This document shows, piece after piece, positions 44,801 through 60,200 of a stretch of 64,000 nucleotides of DNA. Position 1 is the stretch's first letter; every line of letters starts with the position of its first letter. Origin of the DNA: Bugula neritina (taxonomy: Eukaryota; Bryozoa; Gymnolaemata; Cheilostomatida; Bugulidae). Under the pieces are notes generated by a model. It was not told the origin of the DNA. It saw only the letters and a program-made list of their open reading frames with translations, and ran no database searches. The stretch is from NCBI GenBank assembly GCA_964035545.1, contig CAXIUT010000183.1, positions 1,426,001 to 1,490,000 of the forward strand, in the 5' to 3' direction. The position numbers were made by a program, and so were the translations under genes.

Positions 44801-47579
44801 ACATACCTAAATATACGGTAATATACTGAAATATACTGTAACACATTGAGAAATACTGCAACATACTGAAATATACTGTAACACACCGAAATATACTGCA
44901 ACATACTGAAATACACTGTAACATACTGAAATACACTGCTACATACTGAAATATACTGCAACATACTGCAACATACTGAAATACACAGTAACATACTGAA
45001 ATAAACTGCAACATACTACAACATATTGAAATACACTGCAACACATTGAAATATACTGCAACATACCTAAATATACGGTAATATACTGAAATTCACTGTA
45101 ACGCATTGCAAAATACTGCAACATATTGAAATACACTGCAACACATTGAAATGTACTGCAACATACCGAAATATACGGTAATATACTGAAATATACTGTA
45201 ACACATTGAAAAATACTGCAACATACTGAAATACACTGCAACACACTGAAACACACCGCAAAAAACTACAACATACTGAAATACACTGTAACATATTAAA
45301 ACATACTGCAACATACTGCAACATACTGAAATACACTGCAACACACTGAAATATACCGCAAAATACTACAACATACTGAAATACACTGTAACATATTGAA
45401 ATACACTGCAACACATTGAAATATACTGCAACATACCGAAATATATGGTTAACTAATGAAATATACTGTAACACATTGAAAAATACCGCAACATACTGAA
45501 ATATACTGCGACACATTGCAATATATTGTAACATACTGAAATATGCTGTAGCACACTGAAATACACTGCAACATCCTACAACATACTGAAATACACTGTA
45601 ACATATTGAAATACACTGCAACACATTGAAATATACTGCAACATAACAAAATATATGGTAAACTACTGAAATAGACTTTAACACATTGAAAAATACTGCA
45701 ACATACTGAAATATACTGTCCCACACTGAAGTATACTGCAACATACTGAAAAATGCTGTAGCACACTGAAATATACTGCAATTCACTGAAATATACTGCA
45801 ACATACTGACATACACCGCAACATCCTACAACATACTGAAATACTTTGTAACATATTGAAATACACTGCAACACATTGAAATATACTGCAACATAACGAA
45901 CTATATGGTAACCTACTGAAATATATTTTAACACATTGAAAAATACTGCAACATACTGAAATATATTTTAACACATTGAAAAATACTGCAACATACTGAA
46001 ATATACTGTAACACACCGAAATATACTGCAACATACTGAAATACACTGTAACATACTGAAATATACTGCAACATACTGAAATACACTGCTACATACTGCA
46101 ACATACTGCAACATAATGCAACATACTGAAATACACTGCAACATACTACAACATACTGAAATACGCTGCAACACATTGAAATATACTGCAACATACCTAA
46201 ATATACGGTAACATACCGAAATATACTGTAACGCATTGCAAAATACTGCAACATACTGAAATACACTGCGACACACTGAAATACGCTGCAAAATACTACA
46301 ACATACTGTAATAAACTGTAACACATTGAAATACACTGCAATACATTGAAAAATAATGCAATATACTGATATATACTGTAACACACTGAAATATACTGCA
46401 ACATGCTGAAATACACTGTAACATACTGAAATATACTGTAACATACTGCAACATACTGAAATACACTGTAACATACTGAGATACACTGCCGCATACTGCA
46501 ACATATTGAACTACACTGCAACACATTGAAATATACTGCAACATGCCTAAATTTACGGTAATATAATGAAATATACTGTAACACACCGAAATATACTGCA
46601 ACATACTGAAATACACTGTAACATACTGAAATATACTGCAACATACTGAAATACACTGCTACATACTGAAGTATACTGCAACATACTGAAATACACTGAA
46701 ATACACTGTAACATAATGAAATAAACTGCAACATACTACAACATATTGAAATACACTGCAACACATTGAGATATACTGCAACATACCTAAATATACGGTA
46801 ATATACTGAAATATACTGTAACACATTGAAAAAACTGCAACATACTGAAATACACTGCAACACACTGAAATACACCGCAAAACACTACAACATACTGAAA
46901 TACTTTGTAACATATTGAAATACACTGCAACATACTACCACATATTGAAATACACTGCAACACATTGAAATGTACTGCAACATACCGAAATATATGGTAA
47001 ACTACTAAAATATAATGTAACACATTGAAAAATACTGCAACATACTGAAATATACTGCGACACCTAGCAATATACTGTAACATACTGAAATATGCTCTAG
47101 CACACTGAAATACAATGCAACTTACTGAAATATACTGCAACATATTGAAATACACTGCAACACTTTGAAATATACTGCAACATACCGAAATATATGGTAA
47201 ACTACTGCAACATACTACAACATACTGAAATACACTGCAACACATGGAAATATACTGCGACATACCTAAATATACGGTAATATACTGAAATATACTGTAA
47301 CACATTGAGAAATACTGCAACATACTGAAATATACTGTAACACACCGAAATATACTGCAACATACTGAAATACACTGTAACATACTGAAATACACTGCTA
47401 CATACTGAAATATACTGCAACATACTGCAACATACTGAAATACACAGTAACATACTGAAATAAACTGCAACATACTACAACATATTGAAATACACTGCAA
47501 CACATTGAAATATACTGCAACATACCTAAATATACGGTAATATACTGAAATTCACTGTAACGCATTGCAAAATACTGCA
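42663..47579 (+). repeat. 2,458-bp tandem duplication
   Basis: The segment 42,663-45,120 is repeated at 45,121-47,579. The junction at about 45,113-45,121 joins CGCATTGCAAAATACTGC to CATATTGAAATACACTGC. Shared private landmarks include ACACACCGCAAAAAAC, CATATTAAAACATACTG, TATGGTTAACTAATG, CTGTCCCACACTGAAG, ACTATATGGTAACC and GAGATACACTGCCGC. Copy 1 alone has the ATACTTAACAT deletion near 44,619. Differences between the copies are few, for example TACTGCAACATACTG near 43,648 against ATAATGCAACATACTG near 46,106. Confidence 0.8.
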
Positions 47580-50500
47580 ACATACTGAAATTCACTGCGA
47601 CACACTGAAATACGCTGCAAAATACTGAAATACACTGTAACATACTGAAATATACTGCAACATACTGAAATACACTGCTACATACTGAAATTTACTGCAA
47701 CATACTGCAACATACTGCAATACACTGTAAAATACTGAAATACACTCCAACATACTACAACATATTGAAATACACTGCAACACATTGAAATACACTGCAA
47801 CTTACCGAATATATGGTAAACTACTGAAATATACTGTAACGCATTGAAAAGTACTGCAACATACTGAAATATATTGCGACACATTGCAATAAACTGTAAC
47901 ATACTGAAAAATGCTGTAGCACACTGAAATACACTGCCATTCACTGAAATATACTGCAACATACTGAAATACACCGCAACATCCTACAACATACTGAAAT
48001 ACACTGTAACATATTGAAATACACTGCAACACATTGAAATATACTGCAACATAACGAAATATATGGTAAACTACTGAAATATATTTTAACACATCGAAAA
48101 ATACTGCAACATACTGAAATAGATTTTAACACATTGAAAAATACTGCAACATACTGAAATATACTGTAACACACTGAAGTACACTGCAACTCACTGAAAT
48201 ATACTGCAATATACTGAAATACACTGCAACATCCTACAAAATGCTGAAATACACTGTAACATATTGAAATATACTGAGACACCTAGCAATATACTGTAAC
48301 ATACTGAAATATGCTCTAGCACACTGAAATACAATGTAACTCACTGAAATATACTGCAACATACTGAAATACACTGCAACATCCTACAACATGCTGAAAT
48401 ACACTGTAACATATTGAAATACACTGCAACACTTTGAAATATACTGCAACATACCGAAATATATGGTAAACTACTGCAACACACTACAACATATTGAAAT
48501 ACACTGCAACACATTGAAATATACTGCAACATACCTAAATATACGGTAATATACTGAAATATACTGTAACACACCGAAATATACTGCAACATACTGAAAT
48601 ACACTGTAACATACTGAAATATACTGCAACATACTGAAATACACTGCTACATACTGAAATATACTGCAACATACTGAAATATACTGTAACACACTGAAGT
48701 ACACTGCAACTCACTGAAATATACTGCATTATACTGAAATACACTGCAACATCCTACAAAATGCTGAAATACACTGTAACATATTGTAATACACTGCAAC
48801 ACATTGAAATATACTGCAACATACCGAAATATATGGTAAACTACTGAAATATACTGTAACACATTGAAAAAAACTGACATACTGAAATATACTGCGACAC
48901 CTAGCAATATACTGTAACATACTGAAATATGCTCTAGCACACTGAAATACAATGCAACTCACTGAAATATACTGCAACATACTGAAATACACTGCAACAT
49001 CCTACAACATGCTGAAATACACTGTAACATATTGAAATACACTGCAACACTTTGAAATATACTGCAACATACCGAAATATATGGTAAACAACTGCAACAC
49101 ACTACAACATATTGAATTACACTGCAACACATTGAAATATACTGCAACATGCCTAAATTTACGGTAATATAATGAAATATACTGTAACACACCGAAATAT
49201 ACTGCAACATACTGAAATACACTGTAACATACTGAAATATACTGCAACATACTGAAATACACTGCAACATACTGAAATACACTGTAACATACTGAAATAT
49301 ACTGCAACATACTGAAATACACTGCTACATACTGAAGTATACTGCAACATACTGAAATACACTGAAATACACTGTAACATAATGAAATAAACTGCAACAT
49401 ACTACAACATATTGAAATACACTGCAACACATTGAGATATACTGCAACATACCTAAATATACGGTAATATACTGAAATATACTGTAACACATTGAAAAAA
49501 CTGCAACATACTGAAATACACTGCAACACACTGAAATACACCGCAAAACACTACAACATACTGAAATACTTTGTAACATATTGAAATACACTGCAACATA
49601 CTACCACATATTGAAATACACTGCAACACATTGAAATGTACTGCAACATACCGAAATATATGGTAAACTACTAAAATATAATGTAACACATTGAAAAATA
49701 CTGCAACATACTGAAATATACTGCGACACCTAGCAATATACTGTAACATACTGAAATATGCTCTAGCACACTGAAATACAATGCAACTTACTGAAATATA
49801 CTGCAACATATTGAAATACACTGCAACACTTTGAAATATACTGCAACATACCGAAATATATGGTAAACTACTGCAACATACTACAACATACTGAAATACA
49901 CTGCAACACATGGAAATATACTGCGACATACCTAAATATACGGTAATATACTGAAATATACTGTAACACATTGAGAAATACTGCAACATACTGAAATATA
50001 CTGTAACACACCGAAATATACTGCAACATACTGAAATACACTGTAACATACTGAAATACACTGCTACATACTGAAATATACTGCAACATACTGCAACATA
50101 CTGAAATACACAGTAACATACTGAAATAAACTGCAACATACTACAACATATTGAAATACACTGCAACACATTGAAATATACTGCAACATACCTAAATATA
50201 CGGTAATATACTGAAATTCACTGTAACGCATTGCAAAATACTGCAACATACTGAAATTCACTGCGACACACTGAAATACGCTGCAAAATACTGAAATACA
50301 CTGTAACATACTGAAATATACTGCAACATACTGAAATACACTGCTACATACTGAAATTTACTGCAACATACTGCAACATACTGCAATACACTGTAAAATA
50401 CTGAAATACACTCCAACATACTACAACATATTGAAATACACTGCAACACATTGAAATACACTGCAACTTACCGAATATATGGTAAACTACTGAAATATAC

Positions 50501-51930
50501 TGTAACGCATTGAAAAGTACTGCAACATACTGAAATATATTGCGACACATTGCAATAAACTGTAACATACTGAAAAATGCTGTAGCACACTGAAATACAC
50601 TGCCATTCACTGAAATATACTGCAACATACTGAAATACACCGCAACATCCTACAACATACTGAAATACACTGTAACATATTGAAATACACTGCAACACAT
50701 TGAAATATACTGCAACATAACGAAATATATGGTAAACTACTGAAATATATTTTAACACATCGAAAAATACTGCAACATACTGAAATAGATTTTAACACAT
50801 TGAAAAATACTGCAACATACTGAAATATACTGTAACACACTGAAGTACACTGCAACTCACTGAAATATACTGCAATATACTGAAATACACTGCAACATCC
50901 TACAAAATGCTGAAATACACTGTAACATATTGAAATATACTGCGACACCTAGCAATATACTGTAACATACTGAAATATGCTCTAGCACACTGAAATACAA
51001 TGTAACTCACTGAAATATACTGCAACATACTGAAATACACTGCAACATCCTACAACATGCTGAAATACACTGTAACATATTGAAATACACTGCAACACTT
51101 TGAAATATACTGCAACATACCGAAATATATGGTAAACTACTGCAACACACTACAACATATTGAAATACACTGCAACACATTGAAATATACTGCAACATAC
51201 CTAAATATACGGTAATATACTGAAATATACTGTAACACACCGAAATATACTGCAACATACTGAAATACACTGTAACATACTGAAATATACTGCAACATAC
51301 TGAAATACACTGCTACATACTGAAATATACTGCAACATACTGAAATATACTGTAACACACTGAAGTACACTGCAACTCACTGAAATATACTGCATTATAC
51401 TGAAATACACTGCAACATCCTACAAAATGCTGAAATACACTGTAACATATTGTAATACACTGCAACACATTGAAATATACTGCAACATACCGAAATATAT
51501 GGTAAACTACTGAAATATACTGTAACACATTGAAAAAAACTGACATACTGAAATATACTGCGACACCTAGCAATATACTGTAACATACTGAAATATGCTC
51601 TAGCACACTGAAATACAATGCAACTCACTGAAATATACTGCAACATACTGAAATACACTGCAACATCCTACAACATGCTGAAATACACTGTAACATATTG
51701 AAATACACTGCAACACTTTGAAATATACTGCAACATACCGAAATATATGGTAAACAACTGCAACACACTACAACATATTGAATTACACTGCAACACATTG
51801 AAATATACTGCAACATGCCTAAATTTACGGTAATATAATGAAATATACTGTAACACACCGAAATATACTGCAACATACTGAAATACACTGTAACATACTG
51901 AAATATACTGCAACATACTGAAATACACTG
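46595..51930 (+). repeat. 2,666-bp tandem duplication
   Basis: Copy 1 is 46,595-49,260 and copy 2 is 49,261-51,930. At the junction the 60-bp block 49,201-49,260 is immediately repeated as 49,261-49,320, which marks the exchange inside a three-monomer stretch of identity. Shared landmarks include CTGAAGTATACTGC after CTGCTAC, TGAGAAATACTGC, ACATGGAAATA and CATTATACTG. The period is 2,670 minus 4, from one GAATATATGG, one GAAAAAAACTGACAT and one GAAAAAACTG. The 2,670 corresponds to an odd number (267) of half-units. Confidence 0.82.
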
Positions 51931-54799
51931 CTACATACTGAAATATACTGCAACATACTGCAACATACTGAAATACACTGTAACATAATGAAATAAACTG
52001 CAACATACTACAACATATTGAAATACACTGCAACACATTGAAATATACTGCAACATACCTAAATATACTGTAACACATTGAAAAAACTGCAACATACTGA
52101 AATACACTGCAACACACTGAAATACACCGCAAAATACTACAACATACTGAAATACACTGTAACATATTGAAATCCAGTGCAACACATTGAAATATACTGC
52201 AACATACCGAAGTATATGGTAAACTAATGAAATATACTGTAACACATTGAAAAATACCGCAACATACTGAAATATACTGCGACACATTGCAATATACTGT
52301 AACATACTGAAATATGCTGTAGCACACTGAAATACACTGCAACATCCTACAACATACTGAAATACACTGTAACATATTGAAATACACTGCAAGAAATTGA
52401 AATAGACTGCAACACAACAAAATATATGGTAAACTACTGAAATAGACTTTAACACATTGAAAAATACTGCAACATACAGAAATATACTGTAACACACTGA
52501 AATATACTGCAACATACTGAAATACACTGTAACATACTGAAATATACTGCAACATACTGAAATACACTGCTACATACTGAAATATACTGCAACATACTGC
52601 AACATGCTGCAACATACTGAAATACGCTGTAACATACTGAAATACACTGCAACATACTACAACATATTGAAATACACTGCAACACATTGAAATGTACTGC
52701 AACATACCGAAATATACGGTAATATACTGAAATATACTGTAACACATTGAAAAATACTGCAACATACTGAAATACACTGCAACACACTGAAACACACCGC
52801 AAAAAACTACAACATACTGAAATACACTGTAACATATTAAAACATACTGCAACATACTGCAACATACTGAAATACACTGCAACACACTGAAATATACCGC
52901 AAAATACTACAACATACTGAAATACACTGTAACATATTGAAATACACTGCAACACATTGAAATATACTGCAACATACCGAAATATATGGTTAACTAATGA
53001 AATATACTGTAACACATTGAAAAATACCGCAACATACTGAAATATACTGCGACACATTGCAATATATTGTAACATACTGAAATATGCTGTAGCACACTGA
53101 AATACACTGCAACATCCTACAACATACTGAAATACACTGTAACATATTGAAATACACTGCAACACATTGAAATATACTGCAACATAACAAAATATATGGT
53201 AAACTACTGAAATAGACTTTAACACATTGAAAAATACTGCAACATACTGAAATATACTGTCCCACACTGAAGTATACTGCAACATACTGAAAAATGCTGT
53301 AGCACACTGAAATATACTGCAATTCACTGAAATATACTGCAACATACTGACATACACCGCAACATCCTACAACATACTGAAATACTTTGTAACATATTGA
53401 AATACACTGCAACACATTGAAATATACTGCAACATAACGAACTATATGGTAACCTACTGAAATATATTTTAACACATTGAAAAATACTGCAACATACTGA
53501 AATATATTTTAACACATTGAAAAATACTGCAACATACTGAAATATACTGTAACACACCGAAATATACTGCAACATACTGAAATACACTGTAACATACTGA
53601 AATATACTGCAACATACTGAAATACACTGCTACATACTGCAACATACTGCAACATACTGCAACATACTGAAATACACTGCAACATACTACAACATACTGA
53701 AATACGCTGCAACACATTGAAATATACTGCAACATACCTAAATATACGGTAACATACCGAAATATACTGTAACGCATTGCAAAATACTGCAACATACTGA
53801 AATACACTGCGACACACTGAAATACGCTGCAAAATACTGCAACATACTGAAATAAACTGTAACACATTGAAATACACTGCAATACATTGAAAAATAATGC
53901 AATATACTGATATATACTGTAACACACTGAAATATACTGCAACATACTGAAATACACTGTAACATACTGAAATATACTGTAACATACTGCAACATACTGA
54001 AATACACTGTAACATACTGAGATACACTGCCGCATACTGCAACATATTGAACTACACTGCAACACATTGAAATATACTGCAACATGCCTAAATTTACGGT
54101 AATATAATGAAATATACTGTAACACACCGAAATATACTGCAACATACTGAAATACACTGTAACATACTGAAATATACTGCAACATACTGAAATACACTGC
54201 TACATACTGAAGTATACTGCAACATACTGAAATACACTGAAATACACTGTAACATAATGAAATAAACTGCAACATACTACAACATATTGAAATACGCTGC
54301 AACACATTGAGATATACTGCAACATACCTAAATATACGGTAATATACTGAAATATACTGTAACACATTGAAAAAACTGCAACATACTGAAATACACTGCA
54401 ACACACTGAAATACACCGCAAAACACTACAACATACTGAAATACTTTGTAACATATTGAAATACACTGCAACATACTACCACATATTGAAATACACTGCA
54501 ACACATTGAAATGTACTGCAACATACCGAAATATATGGTAAACTACTAAAATATAATGTAACACATTGAAAAATACTGCAACATACTGAAATATACTGCG
54601 ACACCTAGCAATATACTGTAACATACTGAAATATGCTCTAGCACACTGAAATACAATGCAACTTACTGAAATATACTGCAACATATTGAAATACACTGCA
54701 ACACTTTGAAATATACTGCAACATACCGAAATATATGGTAAACTACTGCAACATACTACAACATACTGAAATACACTGCAACACATGGAAATATACTGC
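50689..54799 (+). repeat. 4.1-kb block, right copy of 40,691-44,800
   Basis: The match to 40,691-44,800 runs across the right end of the 2,666-bp tandem. It ends near 54,799, where CTGCAACACATTG replaces CTGCGACATACC. Compared with the left copy it lacks the one-base deletions near 41,834 and 44,619. It has its own changes, for example CTGCAACATACTG near 53,837 for CTACAACATACTG, and CGCTGCAACACATTGAG near 54,295. Confidence 0.77.
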
Positions 54800-55920
54800 A
54801 ACACATTGAAATGTACTGCAACATACCGAAATATATGGTAATCTACTAAAATATACTGTAACATATTGAAAAATACTGCAACATACTGAAATATACTGCG
54901 ACACCTAGCAATAAACTGTAACATACTGAAAAATGCTGTAGCACACTGAAATACACTGCCATTCACTGAAATATACTGCAACATACTGAAATACACCGCA
55001 ACATCCTACAACATACTGAAATACACTGTAACATATTGAAATACACCGCAACACATTGAAATATACTGCAACATAATGAAATATATGGTAAACTACTGAA
55101 ATATATTTTAACACATCGAAAAATACTGCAACATACTGAAATATATTTTAACACATTGAAAAATACTGCAATATACTGAAATACACTGCAACATTCTACA
55201 AAATGCTGAAATACACTGTAACATATTGAAATATACTGCGACACCTAGCAATATACTGTAACATACTGAAATATGCTCTAGCACACTGAAATACAATGTA
55301 ACTCACTGAAATATACTGCAACATACTGAAATACACTGCAACATCCTACAACATGCTGAAATACACTGTAACATATTGAAATACACTGCAACACTTTGAA
55401 ATATACTGCAACATACCGAAATATATTATGGTAAACTACTGCAACACACTACAACATATTGAAATACACTGCAACACATTGAAATATACTGCAACATACC
55501 TAAATATACGGTAATATACTGAAATATACTGTAACACACCAAAATATACTGCAACATACTGAAATACACTGTAACATACTGAAATATACTGCAACATACT
55601 GAAATACACTGCTACATACTGAAATATACTGCAACATACTGAAATATACTGTAACACACTGAAGTACACTGCAACTCACTGAAATATACTGCAATATACT
55701 GAAATACACTGCAGCATCCTACAAAATGCTGAAATACACTGTAACATATTGAAATACACTGCAACACATTGAAATATACTGCAACATACCGAAATATATG
55801 GTAAACTACTGAAATATACTGTAACACATTGAAAAAACTGATATACTGAAATATACTGCGACACCTAGCAATATACGGTAACATACTGAAATATGCTCTA
55901 GCACACTGAAATACAATGCA
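54800..55920 (+). repeat. Copy of about 8,792-9,972 with a 60-bp deletion
   Basis: The offset is 46,008 on the left (54,905 against 8,897) and 45,948 on the right (55,436 against 9,488). This is a loss of exactly 60 bp, three monomers, near 55,170. The missing segment is the CTGAAGTACACTGCAACTC landmark region present near 9,190-9,215. The 3-bp insertion ATATATTATGG (near 55,424) is retained. A one-base shorter A tract occurs near 55,832 (GAAAAAACTGATAT). Confidence 0.75.
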
Positions 55921-57221
55921 ACTCACTGAAATATACTGCAACATACTGAAATACACTGCAACACACTGAAATACACCGCAAAATACTACAACATACTGAA
56001 ATACACTGTAACATATTGAAATCCAGTGCAACACATTGAAATATACTGCAACATACCGAAGTATATGGTAAACTAATGAAATATACTGTAACACATTGAA
56101 AAATACCGCAACATACTGAAATATACTGCGACACATTGCAATATACTGTAACATACTGAAATATGCTGTAGCACACTGAAATACACTGCAACATCCTACA
56201 ACATACTGAAATACACTGTAACATATTGAAATACACTGCAAGAAATTGAAATAGACTGCAACACAACAAAATATATGGTAAACTACTGAAATAGACTTTA
56301 ACACATTGAAAAATACTGCAACATACAGAAATATACTGTAACACACTGAAATATACTGCAACATACTGGAATACACTGTAACATACTGAAATATACTGCA
56401 ACATACTGAAATACACTGCTACATACTGAAGTATACTGCAACATACTGCAACATGCTGCAACATACTGAAATATACTGTAACACACTGAAGTACACTGCA
56501 ACTCACTGAAATATACTGCAATATACTGAAATACACTGCAGCATCCTACAAAATGCTGAAATACGCTGTAACATACTGAAATACACTGCAACATACTACA
56601 ACACATTGAAATACACTGCAACACATTGAAATGTACTGCAACATACCGAAATATACGGTATTATACTGAAATATACTGTAACACATTGAAAAATACTGCA
56701 ACATACTGAAATACACTGCAACACACTGAAACACACCGCAAAAAACTACAACATACTGAAATACACTGTAACATATTAAAACATACTGCAACATACTGCA
56801 ACATACTGAAATACACTGCAACACACTGAAATATACCGCAAAATACTACAACATACTGAAATACACTGTAACATATTGAAATACACTGCAACACATTGAA
56901 ATATACTGCAACATACCGAAATATATGGTAAACTAATGAAATATACTGTAACACATTGAAAAATACCGCAACATACTGAAATATACTGCGACACATTGCA
57001 ATATATTGTAACATACTGAAATATGCTGTAGCACACTGAAATACACTGCAACATCCTACAACATACTGAAATACACTGTAACATATTGAAATACACTGCA
57101 ACACATTGAAATATACTGCAACATAACAAAATATATGGTAAACTACTGAAATAGACTTTAACACATTGAAAAATACTGCAACATACTGAAATATACTGTC
57201 CCACACTGAAGTATACTGCAA
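55921..57221 (+). repeat. Mosaic segment related to 42.1-43.3 kb
   Basis: Positions 55,950-56,450 carry the GAAATCCAGTGC, GAAGTATATGG and CAAGAAATTG landmarks of the block at 42.1-42.6 kb. A short piece of CTGAAGTACACTGCAACTC and GCAGCATCCTAC material is inserted near 56,470-56,560. Positions 56,560-57,221 then match about 42,620-43,285 at an offset of 13,938, including CATATTAAAACATACTG and CTGTCCCACACTGAAG. Confidence 0.7.
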
Positions 57222-57231
57222 CATACTGAAA

Positions 57232-60200
57232 TACACTGTAACATACTGAAATATACTGCAACATACTGAAATACACTGCTACATACTGAAATATACTGCA
57301 ACGTACTGCAACATACTCCAGCATACTGAAATACACTGTAACATAATGAAATACACTGCAACATACTACCACATATTGAAATACACTGCAACACATTGAA
57401 ATGTACTGCAACATACCGAAATAAATGGTAAACTACTAAAATATACTGTAACATATTGAAAAATACTGCAACATACTCAAATATACTGCGACACCTAGCA
57501 ATAAACTGTAACATACTGAAAAATGCTGTAGCACACTGAAATACACTGCCATTCACTGAAATATACTGCAACATACTGAAATACACCGCAACATCCTACA
57601 ACATACTGAAATACACTGTAACATATTGAAATACACCGCAACACATTGAAATATACTGCAACATAATGAAATATATGGTAAACTACTGAAATATATTTTA
57701 ACACATCGAAAAATACTGCAACATACTGAAATATATTTTAACACATTGAAAAATACTGCAACATACTGAAATATACTGTAACACACTGAAGTACACTGCA
57801 ACTCACTGAAATATACTGCAATATACTGAAATACACTGCAACATTCTACAAAATGCTGAAATACACTGTAACATATTGAAATATACTGCGACACCTAGCA
57901 ATATACTGTAACATGCTGAAATATGCTCTAGCACACTGAAATACAATGTAACTCACTGAAATATACTGCAACATACTGAAATACACTGCAACATCCTACA
58001 ACATGCTGAAATACACTGTAACATATTGAAATACACTGCAACACTTTGAAATATACTGCAGCATACCGAAATATATTATGGTAAACTACTGCAACACACT
58101 ACAACATATTGAAATACACTGCAACACATTGAAATATACTGCAACATACCTAAATATACGGTAATATACTGAAATATACTGTAACACACCAAAATATACT
58201 GCAACATACTGAAATACACTGTAACATACTGAAATACACTGCAACATACTGAAATACACTGCTACATACTGAAATATACTGCAACATACTGAAATATACT
58301 GTAACACACTGAAGTACACTGCAACTCACTGAAATATACTGCAATATACTGAAATACACTGCAGCATCCCACAAAATGCTGAAATACACTGTAACATATT
58401 GAAATACACTGCAACACATTGAAATATACTGCAACATACCGAAATATATGGTAAACTACTGAAATATACTGTAACACATTGAAAAAAACTGATATACTGA
58501 AATATACTGCGACACCTAGCAATATACTGTAACATACTGAAATATGCTCTAGCACACTGAAATACAATGCAACTCACTGAAATATACTGCAACATACTGA
58601 AATGCACTGCAACATCCTACAACATGCTGAAATACACTGTAACATATTGAAATACACTGCAACACTTTGAAATATACTGCAACATACCGAAATATAAGGT
58701 AAACTACTGCAACACACTACAACATATTGAAATACACTGCAACACATTGAAATATACTGCAACATGCCTAAATTTATGGTAATATAATGAAATATACTGT
58801 AACACACCGAAATATACTGCAACATACTGAAATACACTGTAACATACTGAAATATACTGCAACATACTGAAATACACTGCTACATACTGAAATATACTGC
58901 AACATACTGCAACATACTGAAATACACTGTAACATAATGAAATAAACTGCAACATACTACAACATATTGAAATACACTGCAACACATTGAATTATACTGC
59001 AACATACCTAAATATACTGTAACACATTGAAAAAACTGCAACATACTGAAATACACTGCAACACACTGAAATACACCGCAAAATACTACAACATACTGAA
59101 ATACACTGTAACATACTGAAATATACTGCAACATACTGACATACACTGCTACATACTGAAATATACTGCAACGTACTGCAACATACTCCAGCATACTGAA
59201 ATACACTGTAACATACTGAAATACACTGCAACATACTACCACATATTGAAATACACTGCAACACATTGAAATGTACTGCAACATACCGAAATATATGGTA
59301 AACTACTAAAATATACTGTAACATATTGAAAAATACTGCAACATACTGAAATATACTGCGACACCTAGCAATAAACTGTAACATACTGAAAAATGCTGTA
59401 GCACACTGAAATACACTGCCATTCACTGAAATATACTGCAACATACTGAAATACACCGCAACATCCTACAACATACTGAAATACACTGTAACATATTGAA
59501 ATACACCGCAACACATTGAAATATACTGCAACATAACGAAATATATGGTAAACTACTGAAATATATTTTAACACATCGAAAAATACTGCAACATACTGAA
59601 ATATATTTGAACACATTGAAAAATACTGCAACATACTGAAATATACTGTAACACACTGAAGTACACTGCAACTCACTGAAATATACTGCAATATACTGAA
59701 ATACACTGCAACATTCTACAAAATGCTAAATACACTGTAACATATTGAAATATACTGCGACACCTAGCAATATACTGTAACATACTGAAATATGCTCTAG
59801 CACACTGAAATACAATGTAACTTACTGAAATATACTGCAACATACTGAAATACACTGCAACATCCTACAACATGCTGAAATACACTGTAACATATTGAAA
59901 TACACTGCAACACTTTGAAATATACTGCAACATACCGAAATATATGGTAAACTACTGCAACACACTACAACATATTGAAATACACTGCAACACATTGAAA
60001 TATACTGCAACATACCTAAATATACGGTAATATACTGAAATATACTGTAACACACCAATATATACTGCAACATACTGAAATACACTGTAACATACTGAAA
60101 TATACTGCAACATACTGAAATACACTGCTACATACTGAAATATACTGCAACATACTGAAATATGCTGTAACACACTGAAGTACACTGCAACTCACTGAAA

